Assembly: GCA_029706075.1 (NCBI GenBank)
Contig: JAINUG010000086.1
Location: 1,735,060-1,799,059 of the forward strand
Reading direction: 5' to 3'
Length of the DNA: 64,000 bases
Source: Aldrovandia affinis
Lineage: Eukaryota > Chordata > Actinopteri > Notacanthiformes > Halosauridae
Below, in pieces: positions 28,941-40,754 of this stretch; within the stretch, counting starts at the first letter, position 1, and each line of letters opens with the position of its first letter. The position numbers were made by a program, and so were the translations under genes. The notes beneath the pieces were generated by a model. It searched no databases and was not told the origin of the DNA. It saw only the letters and a list, made by a program, of their open reading frames with translations.

Positions 28941-31580
28941 TATTTCTGTATTATTATTTTTTTACTTTTACTGTTCTTGATCTGATTAATTTGATCTGAC
29001 TGATTGACTTTTATTTAAAGGGCTGTAACTTCAGGACCATAATGTCTCAATAATTAACTCATATTTAATTTAAAATATTAAGAGTATTTTTTTTGTAGTG
29101 CGTGTTCAAAAGTAGAAACTACTCATTCAATACTTTTGAATGGCTTATGAATGCTCATTGAACAACTGAAAGTGATATCTTTAGCAGTACAATAAATGTC
29201 AATCATGTTTTAGCAATGCATTAAGCAATTATAGTTTAGTGTTATCAGTGGCATTTTCATTAAAAATATCAGAAATATAATTTTGATCTACTACAGGCAA
29301 AATGAAGGTGGACAGGTTTGCCTATAGTAGATAAAGGTTTACAGGCTATAAACAGAGATCAGAGATCAGTAATCATATAGGTATGTGATGTGGTACTTCA
29401 GACATATTTTATCAAAATGCACTTAGAGATGCTCTAATGTAAAAGCAAAAGACTGGATATTGTGTCCCTCTGCAAGGAAGCAATCTTTACACCTTTAATC
29501 TTTGGACCTTTGAATTGACCATTGGAAGCCTTTTAATTGTGAGGCAAAATTGATTGAAAAAACAGCCTCCCCCATCAATTTTGACATACTTTGCAATTGT
29601 CATGACAACAGAATATGAGGGAAGCTCTCCAATGCAGTTGAACCACATCTCAGCGGTGAACATGTAAGTGGAGAAAGAAATGCCCCTTGCATTCCGTGCA
29701 GCAGCTAGAGAATAGGCAAGGGGGTAAAACCAAATGACCCTTCCATTATTTCTGACCGTAAACTCTTGACTTCAGTGGATTGGGAGTGTGGTTTAAATCT
29801 CTGGACAAGAAAATGTACAGTTGGTTTTGTAGTGCACCCTGGAAACTCGTAAAAGTCACACTGTAGCTGTCTTTCAAACCTTCTCTACCCGGTGTCTGCA
29901 GTTTACCAACACAACCCCTGCTTCAGTTGTCTTGCACAGACATGTCCGAGATATCAAAATGTTAGTCTGACGCTTTACCTTTTTATAAGTCTGCCAATTT
30001 ACCGTGAATTAGACCACCTCAGTAAACACCACATTTGGTGATATTTGACTGCTTCTATCATGTTTCCTCCCATCACTTTAGTCTGTTTAGTTTCAGAAGA
30101 ATCTATTATTTTCTTAGACTGTGAAGAGTAATTAGAATGTTATCATTCAGACCCCTGCGGTGAGGTTTATTGTTACAAAAACAAGTGCAATCTTGTCCCC
30201 TATAGTTTAAGTGACTTGGACTGTTATAGTGATTTGGAACAGCGGGATAAATCATCTGGGTTTTTATTTACTTGAAGGGTTGTTGTGCATTCTGTCAATC
30301 CAGTATAAAAATGACTGCAGGGTTTGGGGCTCATACTGGTTATCAATATAAATCTGCCTCAGCTATCGTCACGTATTTACCATGGCACGCAGCTGCAATA
30401 CTGCGGCGACTATGAGCTCCTTGCCTTACGAGCTGAGGGCTACTCAGTGGCGGTGGCAGTGATGGTGTTTTCTTGGCCCGGTGCATTGTGGATAATGTTG
30501 ATCAGTATTGTGTGCTTACTGTGGTGACGGGCCCCGAGGTGGTAGCCCCCCCCCTGGTTGTTATCAGTCTATTGCCAGCATCGGTCAAGGGGCCAGGCTG
30601 TACCCATGTTAGTGGCAGCTGGGCAGAAGGGGAGGGGTGGGGATCCATGTCAAAGGTCACATGGCGGGTAAAGAGGTTGTAGGAGGGTAGGGGGGATAGA
30701 CAGGCGCCGTCAGTGATACTCCACATCAAAGAGTGTTGACACATGATCACTTTGGATGGCACTCTGCAAAGACAGGCGTGTACAGGCATAACTTCACATC
30801 GCCACTTGGAAAATTCCCACAAATAGCCTCTCAATACCTAATAAAATGGCACATGTGTCCTAAGGTACTGGGACTCAGTAGGAGATACGATTACTGAAGT
30901 AAGACTGTGGAAAAAATATCCATGTTATTGTCAATTTGATAGCCATTTCCTTCTTTAATGTTAGCAGGAAGTATTGTTCTTGCATATTGAGTATTCTATA
31001 TATGACAGCTCCATAAATGGAGGTACATCTAAAATTAATGTAGAGGAGAAATAAATTATTTCTCATTTTAATCCCATGATCCTTATTTTATGTTCTTAAT
31101 CCTCATTTCTAATATCCAGTCAATGTGGACATAGGTCCATGGCTGTGATAGTAATTTGACAACTCATATTCAGACAGAGGCTCACACCTCCACAGAGAGA
31201 CTGGTACATATTGACATCTTCTTTTGGAGGCCATAGGTGGCAGCACTGTGACCGGCCAGCTTTCTTGTGTTCATAAACCACAGAACTATAGAATAAGACA
31301 GCAATTTTTGAACAGTCAGAAAAGGTTGGCTTAAAATGTGGACTCTTCTTAAGTTTTACGACTGCGCTTTTACATAGCCTAATTATTGATTCTGGGGAAA
31401 GTTTCCTCTAAACAGGTTAACCTACCACATTGACTCCATGACCTCCATGACTGAGAGACTGAGAGAACAGAGGAACGTAGGCTACAGCTTACCTTACTAA
31501 CCTAACCAGCTAATGTTAGCTAGTAAGCATACAAAGAAGACAATGTTAACCAATCATGAACATTTGTTGTATTTGAATGC
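28941..31580. other. Non-coding, no gene recognised
   Basis: AT-rich unique DNA with a GC-richer block at about 30370-30780 that has overlapping open frames on both strands (110 codons on minus) but no domain or splice evidence. Confidence 0.4.
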
Positions 31581-31587
31581 CTAGTTA

Positions 31588-31715
31588 TCTAGCTATCTGA
31601 CTATGTTAGCTAGCTAGCAAATGCAAATATATTGTTAGCTCACCAAAATATCTTATATACAGATTCATGAGCACATTTCACTCATCCAAGCTAGTAAACC
31701 TAATGGTTGTGTAGG
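31588..31715 (+). repeat. Tandem-duplicated unit, copy A, first part
   Basis: Text from CTAGCTATCTGACTATGTTA to the AGCACATTTCACTCATCCAA block matches 38974-39120. The homology resumes at 35205, so a 3.5-kb insertion separates the parts. Confidence 0.75.
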
Positions 31716-31744
31716 GGAAGTGACACAATTAAGTTTTACATTAA

Positions 31745-33236
31745 GGGACTATTTTCGTGCCGGCGATAAACAGCGTTATGCCCTAGCGCAGGCGAATTGC
31801 CAGTTCCGTCTGTCGCAAACGGAATATTTCCCGTCTCCGCCGACTTTGGAAATTTTGTGGTGCGAATTGAAGGCGTGCGACTAGGGGCTGGGCAGCGCAA
31901 TAGGGGGTGTGACTGAAAACAGTCAGCACTATGCAAGTTTGGTGTCAAATAATGCGTTTGCGTTAATGTCCAACTAGACCACCTCTTAGCGCAAACGCTG
32001 GCGCTCTGTGCAATTTGGTGACTTTATTGATGCGCACATATGAACATAAGGTTATCTGAAATCACATGAAAATGTTTTGTGAATATTGTGAATTTCCCCA
32101 CACGTTGAGGCAAATCGTCCAATCCATGGGTAACTTGCAAGCGTAATCAATTAAGCTAAAAACTATTTCACCACAGCTTGTAGTTATTCAATGGACGGAC
32201 ATGAAAGACTGAAGCCAGCAGGCCATCCATCGCTACCGTTCAGTAAGATACACCTGTTAAATAAATATATGTTTGTATGCACTTTCCATTTGCACTACAG
32301 AAAATGTGATAGGCAATATGCGAAGGCGATACCGTGAGCGATACCCTGGGTTTGGTAGCCGGTGTTTGCCAGACGGCTATCAGTTGGGCTGTACATGCAG
32401 TTTCTTCCAGTCTTGTCCAACATGCAAATTCGTTTATTACTTTTCCTACACCTGACAGCCAGCAGAGAACTAAACAGGATTTTTATACGCAATGTGGATT
32501 CCCTGGGGTCTGCACACATGTGCAGTTGCGTGCACCATCTGATCACGGTATCATTTATGTGAATCGGAAGGGGGTCCACTCCATTAATATCCAGGTGGTT
32601 TGTGATGCACACTCCAGGGTGACACATGTAGGCCTACTGCATGACGAACATAAATGAAACAGGCCTAGTTAGAGTTGTGAGTTTGTTATTTATTGCTTTC
32701 CATTTAACAATTACATAAAGTTAGAAGAAAATAAACGTTGTTTTTTTAAGTTGGAAAGCCTACAAAGAAGAAAAAAAAGAGATGGTAAAATAAAACACTT
32801 TCTTTTAACAATATAGGTCTCAAAATATAAACTCAAATCATGAAAATAACAAATTAATGTGTGCCTTGTTTTCCCCCTCTGATTCGCGCGCCAACTTTTC
32901 CGCACCTCCTCACTCTCCTCTTTTGAGAAGCGCTCCTGGCGCAGACGTGCAAAACTGTCATGTCAGGAAATTGCCAATTTGCTATAGTGTTAGAGCACTA
33001 GTATATAAAGGGATAGAAAATAGGTGTTCTGATTGGCCATTATGAAACCAAACCCCCACCACACCCACATGTATTTTTTAAAAGTTAATCCAACCTCTTT
33101 TACAACTGTGCCGGAGGTGCGCTATCGTCCTAAATTACGAAATTATCGAAATTGCGTTAGACACGCCCTAAAGCGCCACCATCTTCACTTTGCGTCTGCG
33201 TTACCGACACCGTCCTAATTCACCAAAATAAGGCCC
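31745..33236 (+). mobile_element. PIF/Harbinger-like transposon, degenerate
   Basis: Imperfect inverted ends: left GGGACTATTTTCGTG, right complement GGGCCTTATTTTGGTG. The subterminal regions are rich in GCGC/GACGC words, as in common fish Harbinger repeats. It contains a Harbinger transposase relic on the plus strand. A TAA precedes the left end, but the matching 3-bp duplication on the right is not clear. It is inserted into the transposon at 31716-35204. Confidence 0.7.
32310..32657 (+). pseudogene. Harbinger transposase (HARBI1-like) fragment
   Basis: Readable blocks: DTLGLVAGVCQTAISWAVHA, FPTPDSQQRTKQDFY, GFPGVCTHVQLRAPSDH, IYVNRKGVHSINIQVVCDAH. These align in order with HARBI1-type nucleases. 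The family motif holding the first catalytic aspartate (G-x-I-D-G-T-H after GFPG) is deleted, while the second aspartate (VCDAH) remains. The C-terminal third is missing. Confidence 0.8.
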
Positions 33237-35204
33237 AATGTGTTTTCTTACACCCATTTGAATTATTTCCCAATACATTGGGTATCAAATTGAAGATGAA
33301 TCTCTTATCTAAACACACGTGGCAGATTTAGTCATAAATATATAAGTTATACTACTTTAGTACTAAAGTACTTTTTTTAACTGCAAATGTGAAAAGTCCA
33401 GACTGGGCTTATAAGGTATATATGTACCTTTTAAGCCCACATGTTTCCCATAAAAGCCCACAAGATTATAGGTATTTTAGTTGATTAAATACTTGATTCT
33501 TTATGGATTTTAAAATTCAGACTCAATCAATTAACATTCATATTAAATGGAATCTTGATCTAAACCTTCAAAATACTATATTATAGCCTGAAATGTCTCC
33601 AGCATTGATGTGCATTTCACATTTGTTATGTGTTAACCAATTTCCAGCCAAGTTCACTCGTATAATGCACTCGTGCATGCACTCCTGCCACAACTGCTTT
33701 GTCCCTACAAAAGCACTTCTCTGAGTACGTTACAAACTCGTTTATAGTCATTCATACCATACTACAAATGCAATGAACTCATTAGTCAGCTGGCGATAAA
33801 ACAGAATTGTGCCAGAAGCGTGCGCCTCATAAGAAACAAGCCCCATGCCTATAATGGTAAGTATTTCAACCACTGCTACAAGGTTACAATATCAAACAGT
33901 GTAAACAACCATACAACACGTATACTTGGCACATAAGAACAGTTCTTTCACATTTCCTTTTTCACAACTTTTTATATTTTCCTTAGTGAACTTAAAGTCT
34001 ATCTGGAGGGTTCCTGTCTTAACACTGTCCCTCTAACTTGCTCTGATGCTAGGCCTATCCTCAGTAAGTCATGAGGTCAGCTACCACACCTTACCTTAAG
34101 ACAGTCTACAATCTCTCTCTCTGTTGCTGCATTAAGGTACTGTCTTTTCCCTGGCTGTGCATCAACCTAGGCACTGTCCTTCACTGTCTGTCTCAGGGTC
34201 TCCTATCAACTCAGTATTTCTTTGTCAATACGGTCAGATGTCAGTTTGACACTTTCCATCATGAAATTCACAGCAGGCTTCTGTCATGTTTAGGCAGTCC
34301 CTATAATTTTTCCTCTGCCAACCTATTGTGTGAAAATAATAATAATAGTTAATTTTCTGAATTAATAAGAACATTTCTGAGTAAAAGTAATTAACTCAAG
34401 GTTTTTTAATATGAGGTACAATGGGTTTTGGCCTTAGTGGGCTTATTAGGAACAACAATGGTCAATAGAAAATTAACCTCAATAACATATTTTAGAGTTA
34501 ATGTAAAAGTGTAATAACTTTATAATGAACGAAATACATAATTTACAACTTTAATAATGTTTTTATTGTTGGTAGTAAAGCGTAAATAGTTATTGTATAT
34601 TCAAGCCATGTGCTAACAGGCTTTTCAATGACACCGTTCCTTATAAGTTCATATGAAATAAATAGTTCATTTTGAAAATAATAAGAATATATATAACATT
34701 TAAATATATTTTGTCTGAAACAGCTTGTAAAATGTTTTGATTTCATATGGTCATCATTTTTTGTGCTTTTTTGTTGAACTACTGCATCTATCTGTGAGAC
34801 CACCATTCTGTCAGTGTTATATGCTAACATTGAACACTCAGAAAATCTATCTTTTCAACTACAAAATAGTGCTTTTGAATACCAAGCAAATAAATCATAT
34901 CATTTAACTCATTAATCTCTTAATTTTCTTATTCTTATCAATACTCGCCCAGTTTGGTCACGAAATTACAAAAAATGGGTTCTTGGGAGGGCTCCAGCAG
35001 CAGGGAAGTTTTGAGGTGATTTCAAAAATGGCCTCTATGCAGTGGAAGCACAAGCTCATGCATAACTCAGAAAGGAAACATTTGATTGACTCCAAATAAA
35101 AAACATCATATTATCTGTCTAATACATACTGTATTTTTGGTATTTCAAAATAAATAAGCAAGTGGGCTTATATGGTACATGGGCTTAATTGGGTCACTTC
35201 ATCT

Positions 35205-35248
35205 AAATATCTCCAGTACTGGCTAGCTAGCTCCCTGACTACACTAAT
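35205..35248 (+). repeat. Tandem-duplicated unit, copy A, second part
   Basis: AAATATCTCCAGTACTGGCT and the following AGCTAGCTCCCTGACT match 39138-39180. It lies between the DNA transposon on the left and the LINE tail on the right. Confidence 0.7.
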
Positions 35249-35913
35249 CAAATTTCAAATCAAATCAAATTTATTTGTACTGTGCTTTTCACAATTGAAT
35301 TGTCACAAAACGCTTAACAGAGGGGGAACCCAGGCCTAGACCCCCCCAAAAGCAAGCCTAAAGGCAACAGTGGCAAGGAAAACCTCCCTTGGTAGGGAAC
35401 CTTGGGAGGAACCAGACTAAAAGGAGGGGAGCCCATCCTCTTCTGGCCGGCACAGGGTGTGTCCAAAAAAGACCATGTCATGATCAGTCCAAGGTGACTC
35501 AGGGCTGAAAGACTTTGCCCCTCCTGAGTTAGGTAGTCAGTGGGGGGGGGCTAAACCATATCAAGGGGGTCCAGATTCAGGAACTGGGGTTGGTGTGGGG
35601 GTGAGGGTTGATGGGGGCAGCTCACACTTCTCGCAGGATCTAGGGCTCGGGGGCAGGCAAAGTTTCTCACTCCATAATACACTAGGGCACGGCCTTCTCC
35701 ATCTCTCCACCTAGACTATGTTTGGCAGTAGGCTAGGCTGAAAAGATATGTTTTTAATCTAGACTTAAAAATTGAAACTGTGTCCAAATCCCTAACATGC
35801 CTTGGTAAACCGTTTCACAACAGAGGAGCTCTAAAAGAGAAGGCTCTACTACCAGCTGTGCTTTTCAAAATTCTAGGGAGTAATAGATGGCCGGCTTCTT
35901 GTGAATGAAGCAG

Positions 35914-36198
35914 TCATGTCAGCTTATAAGGGGCAATCATTTTGGTCAGATATATAGGTGCAAGTCCGTTCACTGCTTTAAAAGTTAGCAACAGTACTTT
36001 ATAATCAGCCTGATATTTAACAGGAAGCCAATGTAGTGATGCTAACACAGGAGTAATGTGCTCATACTTCTTGGATCTAGTCAAAATACGTGCCGCTGTA
36101 TTCTGTACTAGTTGAAGACTCTTAAGAGAGCTACTAGAGGAGCCAGATAATAAGGCATTACAATAGTCTAGCCTCGATGCGACAAAAGCATGCATCAA
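35914..36198 (-). pseudogene. L2 LINE ORF2 C-terminal part
   Basis: Contains [40 protein letters not shown] and the final LTFKAVNGLAPIYL, the conserved C-terminal block of L2/CR1 LINEs. It is separated from the RT by a frameshift. Confidence 0.88.
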
Positions 36199-37291
36199 GG
36201 TTTTTGCATCCTCTAATGACAGAATGTGCCAAATTTGAGCTGTTTCTTAGGTGAAAGAAAGCTACTCTGGAAGTGTTTTTAATATGAGTGTCAAATGTAA
36301 GATCCTGATAAATAATAAAACCAAGGTTCTTGACCATTAGACTTGATGCAACTATGCAATCACCTGCATTTAACTGCAGATCCAACTTGTTCCTTAATTG
36401 TTTGGGGCCCAAAACCATCATCTCTGTTTTATCTGAATTTAAAAGCAGGAAATTTACTGTCATCCAATTCTTTATATCAGAGATACAAGCCTCTAATTGA
36501 GTGAGTTGAAGTATTTCACCTGGTTTCATTGATATGTACAGCTGTGTATCATCTGCATAGCAATGGAAATTCACACCATGTTTACGAATAACATTACCCA
36601 GTGGTAGCAAGTATAATGAGAACAGTAATGGTCCCAGCACTGAGCCTTGTGGAATACCATATTTAACCTGAGAGTAGTCAGAGAACTCTTGATCTAATTG
36701 CACAAATTGAAACCTATCTGATAAGTATGATTTAAACCATGAGAGTGCCTGTCCACGCAAACCAACCAGGTTTTCTAGCCTGTGAAGGAGAATGTGGTGG
36801 TCAATAGTGTCAAAGGCAGCACTTATGTCAAGGAGCACTAGAATAGAAACACAACCAGTATCCAATGCTAACAGTAAGTCATTTACAACTTTAATAAGTG
36901 CCGTGTCAGTGCTATGGTTTGGTCTAAAACCTGATTGTAGTGTTTCATACAGATTATTCGTTTTTAGGAAAGCAGTTAATTGTTGAGCTACAGATTTCTC
37001 AAAATTTTTTGACAGAAAGGGAAGATTTGAAATGGACCTATAGTTCTTCAGATTAACAGGATCAAGATTTGGTTTCTTTAGAAGAGGCTTGATTACTGCC
37101 ACTTTTAAAGACTTGGGTACGCAACCCAATAATAGGGATGTATTTATGATATCTAACATGGGCTGGCCCAGCACAGGCAAAAGCTCTTTAATAAGCTTTG
37201 TTGGTATGGGGTCTAACAGACATGTAGATGATTTGGAGGACATAACCAGTTTACTAAATTTGTCCAGATCCAAGGGAGTGAAAAAACTCAA
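36158..37291 (-). pseudogene. L2 LINE reverse transcriptase (377 codons open)
   Basis: Landmarks within this frame: [12 protein letters not shown] (26-36), [11 protein letters not shown] (68-78), [15 protein letters not shown] (120-134), [13 protein letters not shown] (153-165), [13 protein letters not shown] (212-224) and the catalytic YADD (245-248) followed by TQLY. This is the RT arrangement of L2/CR1-type LINEs of fish. The frame then shifts near 36190 into 35914-36198 ([13 protein letters not shown] ... LHWLP). The palm residues are intact although the element is disabled by shifts elsewhere. Confidence 0.92.
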
Positions 37292-37551
37292 GGGTCTCTA
37301 CGCAACCCTGCTCCTGATAGCCCTGTGCCATCTCGGGAGTTGGAGTGCTAGATATTGGAGTCATTTTCATAATTTGTTCTCTGATTGTCTCAATCTTATC
37401 AGTAAACGAGTTCATGAAGTCATTAGAATTATAGTTAGAAGGATAACTGATGCAATCTGAAGACAGATTTTTTGTCAGTTTAGCTACCGTGTTAAATAGA
37501 AGTCTTGGGTTGTTTTTATTCTGGGCAATTAATTTTGAGAAGTACGATGAC

Positions 37552-38453
37552 CTAGCTGTAGTAAGAGCGTGCTTGTATTCTATGAGGCTGCCCTTCCAAG
37601 CAGAGCGAAAAAAATCTAAATTCTAAAATGCAGTCAGAAGAAACTTGTTTAAGGGCACGGGTATGATCAGTAAACCAGGGTGCAAGTTTCTTCTGACTGC
37701 ATTTTTTCCTCTTGAGGGGTGCGACAGCATCAAGTGTATTCCGTAAAATATGATTTACTGCATCTGTTTGATGATCAATTGACAAAAAGCTATTTGGGTC
37801 CTGAATGTTTATACATTTTGAAGCCGTCAATGAATTTATAGAGCGGCTGGAATAGTATCTAGGTTCCGATTTAATAGGAATATTTACCTGAATTTCAAAA
37901 GTAATCAAAAAGTAATCTGATAGTACAGGATTATGGAGAGACACAATTATATTCTCGACATCGATACCATAGGTAACACTAAATCTAAGGTATGGTTGTG
38001 GCAGTGGGTTGGTTCAGACATATGTTGAATAAAACCAACAGTCAGTAATAGCTGCAAAAGCCAGTCCTAAAGGGTTTTATCAACATGTATGTTGAAATCT
38101 CCAACAATCACAACTTTATCTGCCATAGTTGCCAAGCTTGATAAAAACTCTGCAAACTCAGAAAGAAAGACAGTATATGGTCCAGGTGGTCTATAAATAG
38201 TTACTAAGAGGAAGGATTGCACTGAGGTAACTTTATCTTTTGACCGTCCAGAGAGCATAACAAGCGATTCAAAAGAGGAGAACTTATCCCCACATTTAGG
38301 TGTGAAACTACATTTTGTCGCAAAAATCACAGCAACACCGCCCCCTCTACCGGACAGATGCGGCGATTGACAGCTAGCATAACCATCAGGAGATGTCTCA
38401 TTAAGTGCACTGTATTTGTCAGGCCTAAGCCAGGTTTCAGTGAAACTAATCAA
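37552..38453 (-). pseudogene. L2 LINE endonuclease and linker
   Basis: The first frame (38453-38067) has the APE signatures FTETWL, GRGGGVAVIF, TIYRPPG and VGDFNIH. The region then passes through a HNHTLDLV block around 37990-38010 in a shifted frame with a stop, and into 37944-37552 (LSDYFLITFEI ... PWFTDH). The upstream start and N-terminal part of the endonuclease are degenerate or truncated. Confidence 0.85.
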
Positions 38454-38824
38454 AACTATGGTCCGTGATTAGTTTGTTCACAACAACTGCCTTGGGGGGA
38501 AAGTGATCTAACATTTAACAATCCACATTTAAGATATGTCTTATTACAGGCAACACTTACAGCAGGCTGAGAGGCTTTAATATAAATAAGATTATGTACA
38601 CAAATGCCACGACAACACTGGCTGTCTCAGATAGCTTTTTATTTCTAAAACCATTTCCAAAACGAGGGACAGACACAGTCTCAATAGCTAAGATAGTCAC
38701 AGGTTTTTGGAAGCTAGCAGACAGTAGTTTAGGACCAGAAGTCTGCTGCCTGGCTAGTGCTCTGAGAGGCCATACATTTTGCGAAATTTCTAGATAATAG
38801 AAGAGCACCTCTCCAGCTTGGGAG

Positions 38825-38945
38825 CCAACTGAAATCATAGTAAGCTTACAATAGCTGACCTTTTAACACAGCCTTTAACTTACGAGCTAGCTTGCCCCTT
38901 CCTTGCTGGCCCCGGTCCCAGTTTCAGGAAAGACGTTCAGTAATT
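38825..38945 (+). repeat. Tandem-duplicated unit, copy A, third part
   Basis: AATCATAGTAAGCTTACAAT, CCTTGCTGGC and CCCAGTTTCA match 39195-39275 of copy B. It continues the unit after the LINE insertion. Confidence 0.7.
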
Positions 38946-38971
38946 AAAGCTTTAAATACTGGTTCTCTAGC

Positions 38972-39285
38972 TATCTGACTATATTAGCTAACTTAGCTAG
39001 CTAGCAGCTGCAAATAGATTGTTATCTCGCCAAAATAACTTAACATTACCTTTAACATTAACATTACATTAACATTATAAAGATTTATGATGAGCACATT
39101 TCACTCACCCAAGCTAGTTAGAAAACCTAACCTGCCATGTAAATATCTCCTGTACTGGCTAGCTAGCTCCCTGACTCCATTACTAGCTGACTATAATCAT
39201 AGTAAGCTCACAATAGTTCACCTTTTGAAACATCAATCTTCCTTGTTGGCTCTGCTTCCCAGTTTCACAGAAAAATGTTTGGTAA
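38972..39285 (+). repeat. Tandem-duplicated unit, copy B, uninterrupted
   Basis: A continuous ~310-bp version of the segment whose other copy is scattered at 31588-31715, 35205-35248 and 38825-38945. It gives the empty-site sequence for both insertions. No coding content. Confidence 0.75.
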
Positions 39286-39289
39286 GGAT

Positions 39290-39760
39290 AAAATTACTAA
39301 TTTACGATGGTAGTTTTCAGTATAACTTCTATGCCTTATTTTCTTAAACAAAACTGACATAATAATAAATTATACTGTCATATTATTTATCCTTCTTCAT
39401 ATTTCATGGAGATTATGAAATCAAAAGCAAACTTGTATTTTCCTATTTAATTGTCCCCATCATAATAAAAGTCTAAGCCCCTAGATGTGTTAGACACAGA
39501 CAATACAAAAAATGTTGATACTTTAGCCTACTTTTATCATTTTCATTGCAATGTGCCAATCTTCACAGACTGTCTTTGTTTTGCTACATGATGACAGTAT
39601 TTCCAAGCTGGATAATCTGTTCGGCATAATGACAGCTCACGATCTGAGATGCACATTATTATTGTTATTTTCTTTGAAGTGTCATGACAATATAATTGTT
39701 ATGACAACTATACAAGCTTTGGCAATGTGCATTGTAAAAAAAGAATGCCAATAAACTAAA
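39290..39760. other. Non-coding spacer
   Basis: No feature recognised. Confidence 0.4.
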
Positions 39761-39767
39761 ACTTTAT

Positions 39768-40290
39768 GATAAATCTGAATTGCAATGCTTTACCAAACCA
39801 TATAATAAAAATCTTATTTACTTGTTATATACTTGTAGTACCAAAAAGCTACCTCAGTCCTTCTCCCTATCTGCCCATCCATTCCTCCCTTCATCCATCA
39901 GTCCAAGCTGATGATGCCATTAAAGCCTTAATGCATGGCTATTATAATACTCCAAAATACAGTACTTTTACAAAAAAATACTCATATGTGTAAAACACAT
40001 GTAAAAAGCTACCTCAGTCCTTCATTTCTCTTTCTGTCCATCCATCTAACTATACATTCATTCAGCTGATGATATCATTACAGCTGTACTACTGCATGGC
40101 TATTACAGTAATTTGGATTCGAATAAAGCTAAATATTCTATATTTATATATACAAATATAACCTACTACAACATACCACATCCTGACTCTATCAACCCAT
40201 CTATCTCCATCCAAGCTGATCATGGAATTTATAACATACTACTGCAAGGCTATTATATTTGTCTGAATTACAATACTTTACCAAGTATTG
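39768..40290. repeat. Degenerate tandem array, ~160-bp period, about three units
   Basis: Units start near 39842 and 40004 with AAAAAGCTACCTCAGTCCTT and near 40165 with a diverged version. Each continues through CCATC-rich text, then AAGCTGATGATG or AGCTGATGATATCATTACAG, then GCATGGCTATTA. The unit end TCTGAATTGCAATGCTTTACC appears at 39775 and again at 40262. No terminal inverted repeats. Confidence 0.7.
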
Positions 40291-40359
40291 TATTAAAACA
40301 AAGTATTATTATATTAAAAGTATTATGAAAAAAAAAAAACTCTTCATACTGCTATTTCT

Positions 40360-40739
40360 TTTCTTTTTTTCTCTCCTGATTTTTTTTTTTCTCCCAATTT
40401 GGTAGCCAATTACACCCACTATTTCTATGTCAATCCCTCCCCTAGTAATGTGATTTCACTGCCATAGTCCTACGACTGGTAGTGACGAAGGCAACCTGAC
40501 GCCTCTTCCGAGACGGCACTCGCCAAGTGTCGACCGTAACCGGGTACTACAGGGCCACTCTTATGTGCAGCGAACGTCATGTCGGCTTCCCTCCCCCCTT
40601 CCCCCTCCCTGGGGCGCACAGTCAATCGCCGCCCCTGGTGGCGCTCCCGGCCAGAGCCGACTCTGGCGAGACGGGGAATTGAACCCCGGTCTCCGTGGCC
40701 AGCGTCGAACGTTATAACCACTGGGCCACGCGGGAGGCC
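40360..40739 (-). repeat. tRNA-derived SINE, full-length copy
   Basis: Flanked by a 15-bp target duplication with one mismatch (40345-40359 CATACTGCTATTTCT and 40740-40754 CATACTGCCATTTCT). On the minus strand it begins GCCTCCCGCGTGGCCCAGTG with box A (TGGCCCAGTGG) and box B (GGTTCAATTCC) about 40 bp on. The body is ~300 bp and the tail is A-rich (T-run at 40382-40391 on plus). Short arginine/proline-rich open frames are by-products. Confidence 0.9.
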
Positions 40740-40754
40740 CATACTGCCATTTCT

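Larger units (their letters stand above)
31716..35204. mobile_element. Unclassified DNA transposon splitting copy A
   Basis: The ends carry ~18-bp inverted repeats (left GGAAGTGACACAATTAAG, right complement GAAGTGACCCAATTAAGC). The uninterrupted copy at about 39120-39150 passes directly from AACCTAACCTGCCATG to TAAATATCTCC and so gives the empty site. The interior has scattered GGGCTTAT/AAGCCCA words, a hairpin at 33404-33440 and a nested Harbinger element, but no transposase was recognised. Confidence 0.6.
35249..38822 (-). mobile_element. L2-type LINE, 5'-truncated and decayed
   Basis: A 3.6-kb non-LTR element on the minus strand. The 3' end at the low coordinate has a GATTT-type short tandem tail (35252-35275) and a non-coding 3' region to about 35900. 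Coding relics then follow in order: C-terminal part (35914-36198), reverse transcriptase (36158-37291), linker (37552-37944) and APE-type endonuclease (38067-38453). The element splits copy A of the duplicated unit. The intact counterpart at 39180-39200 lacks it. Confidence 0.9.

Noticed and set aside
30324-30834. Overlapping frames in a GC-richer block
   Set aside because: Frames on both strands, no domain, no convincing splice sites. Left as unassigned.
32310-32657. Domesticated HARBI1 gene
   Set aside because: Fragmentary, the first catalytic motif is deleted, and it lies between inverted ends, so it is a transposon relic.
36158-37291. Host reverse-transcriptase-like gene
   Set aside because: All motifs and the 3' tail are those of an L2 LINE, with frameshifts before and after.
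40670-40739. Possible tRNA gene on the minus strand
   Set aside because: It is the head of a SINE with target duplications and a second copy at 26.7-27.0 kb.
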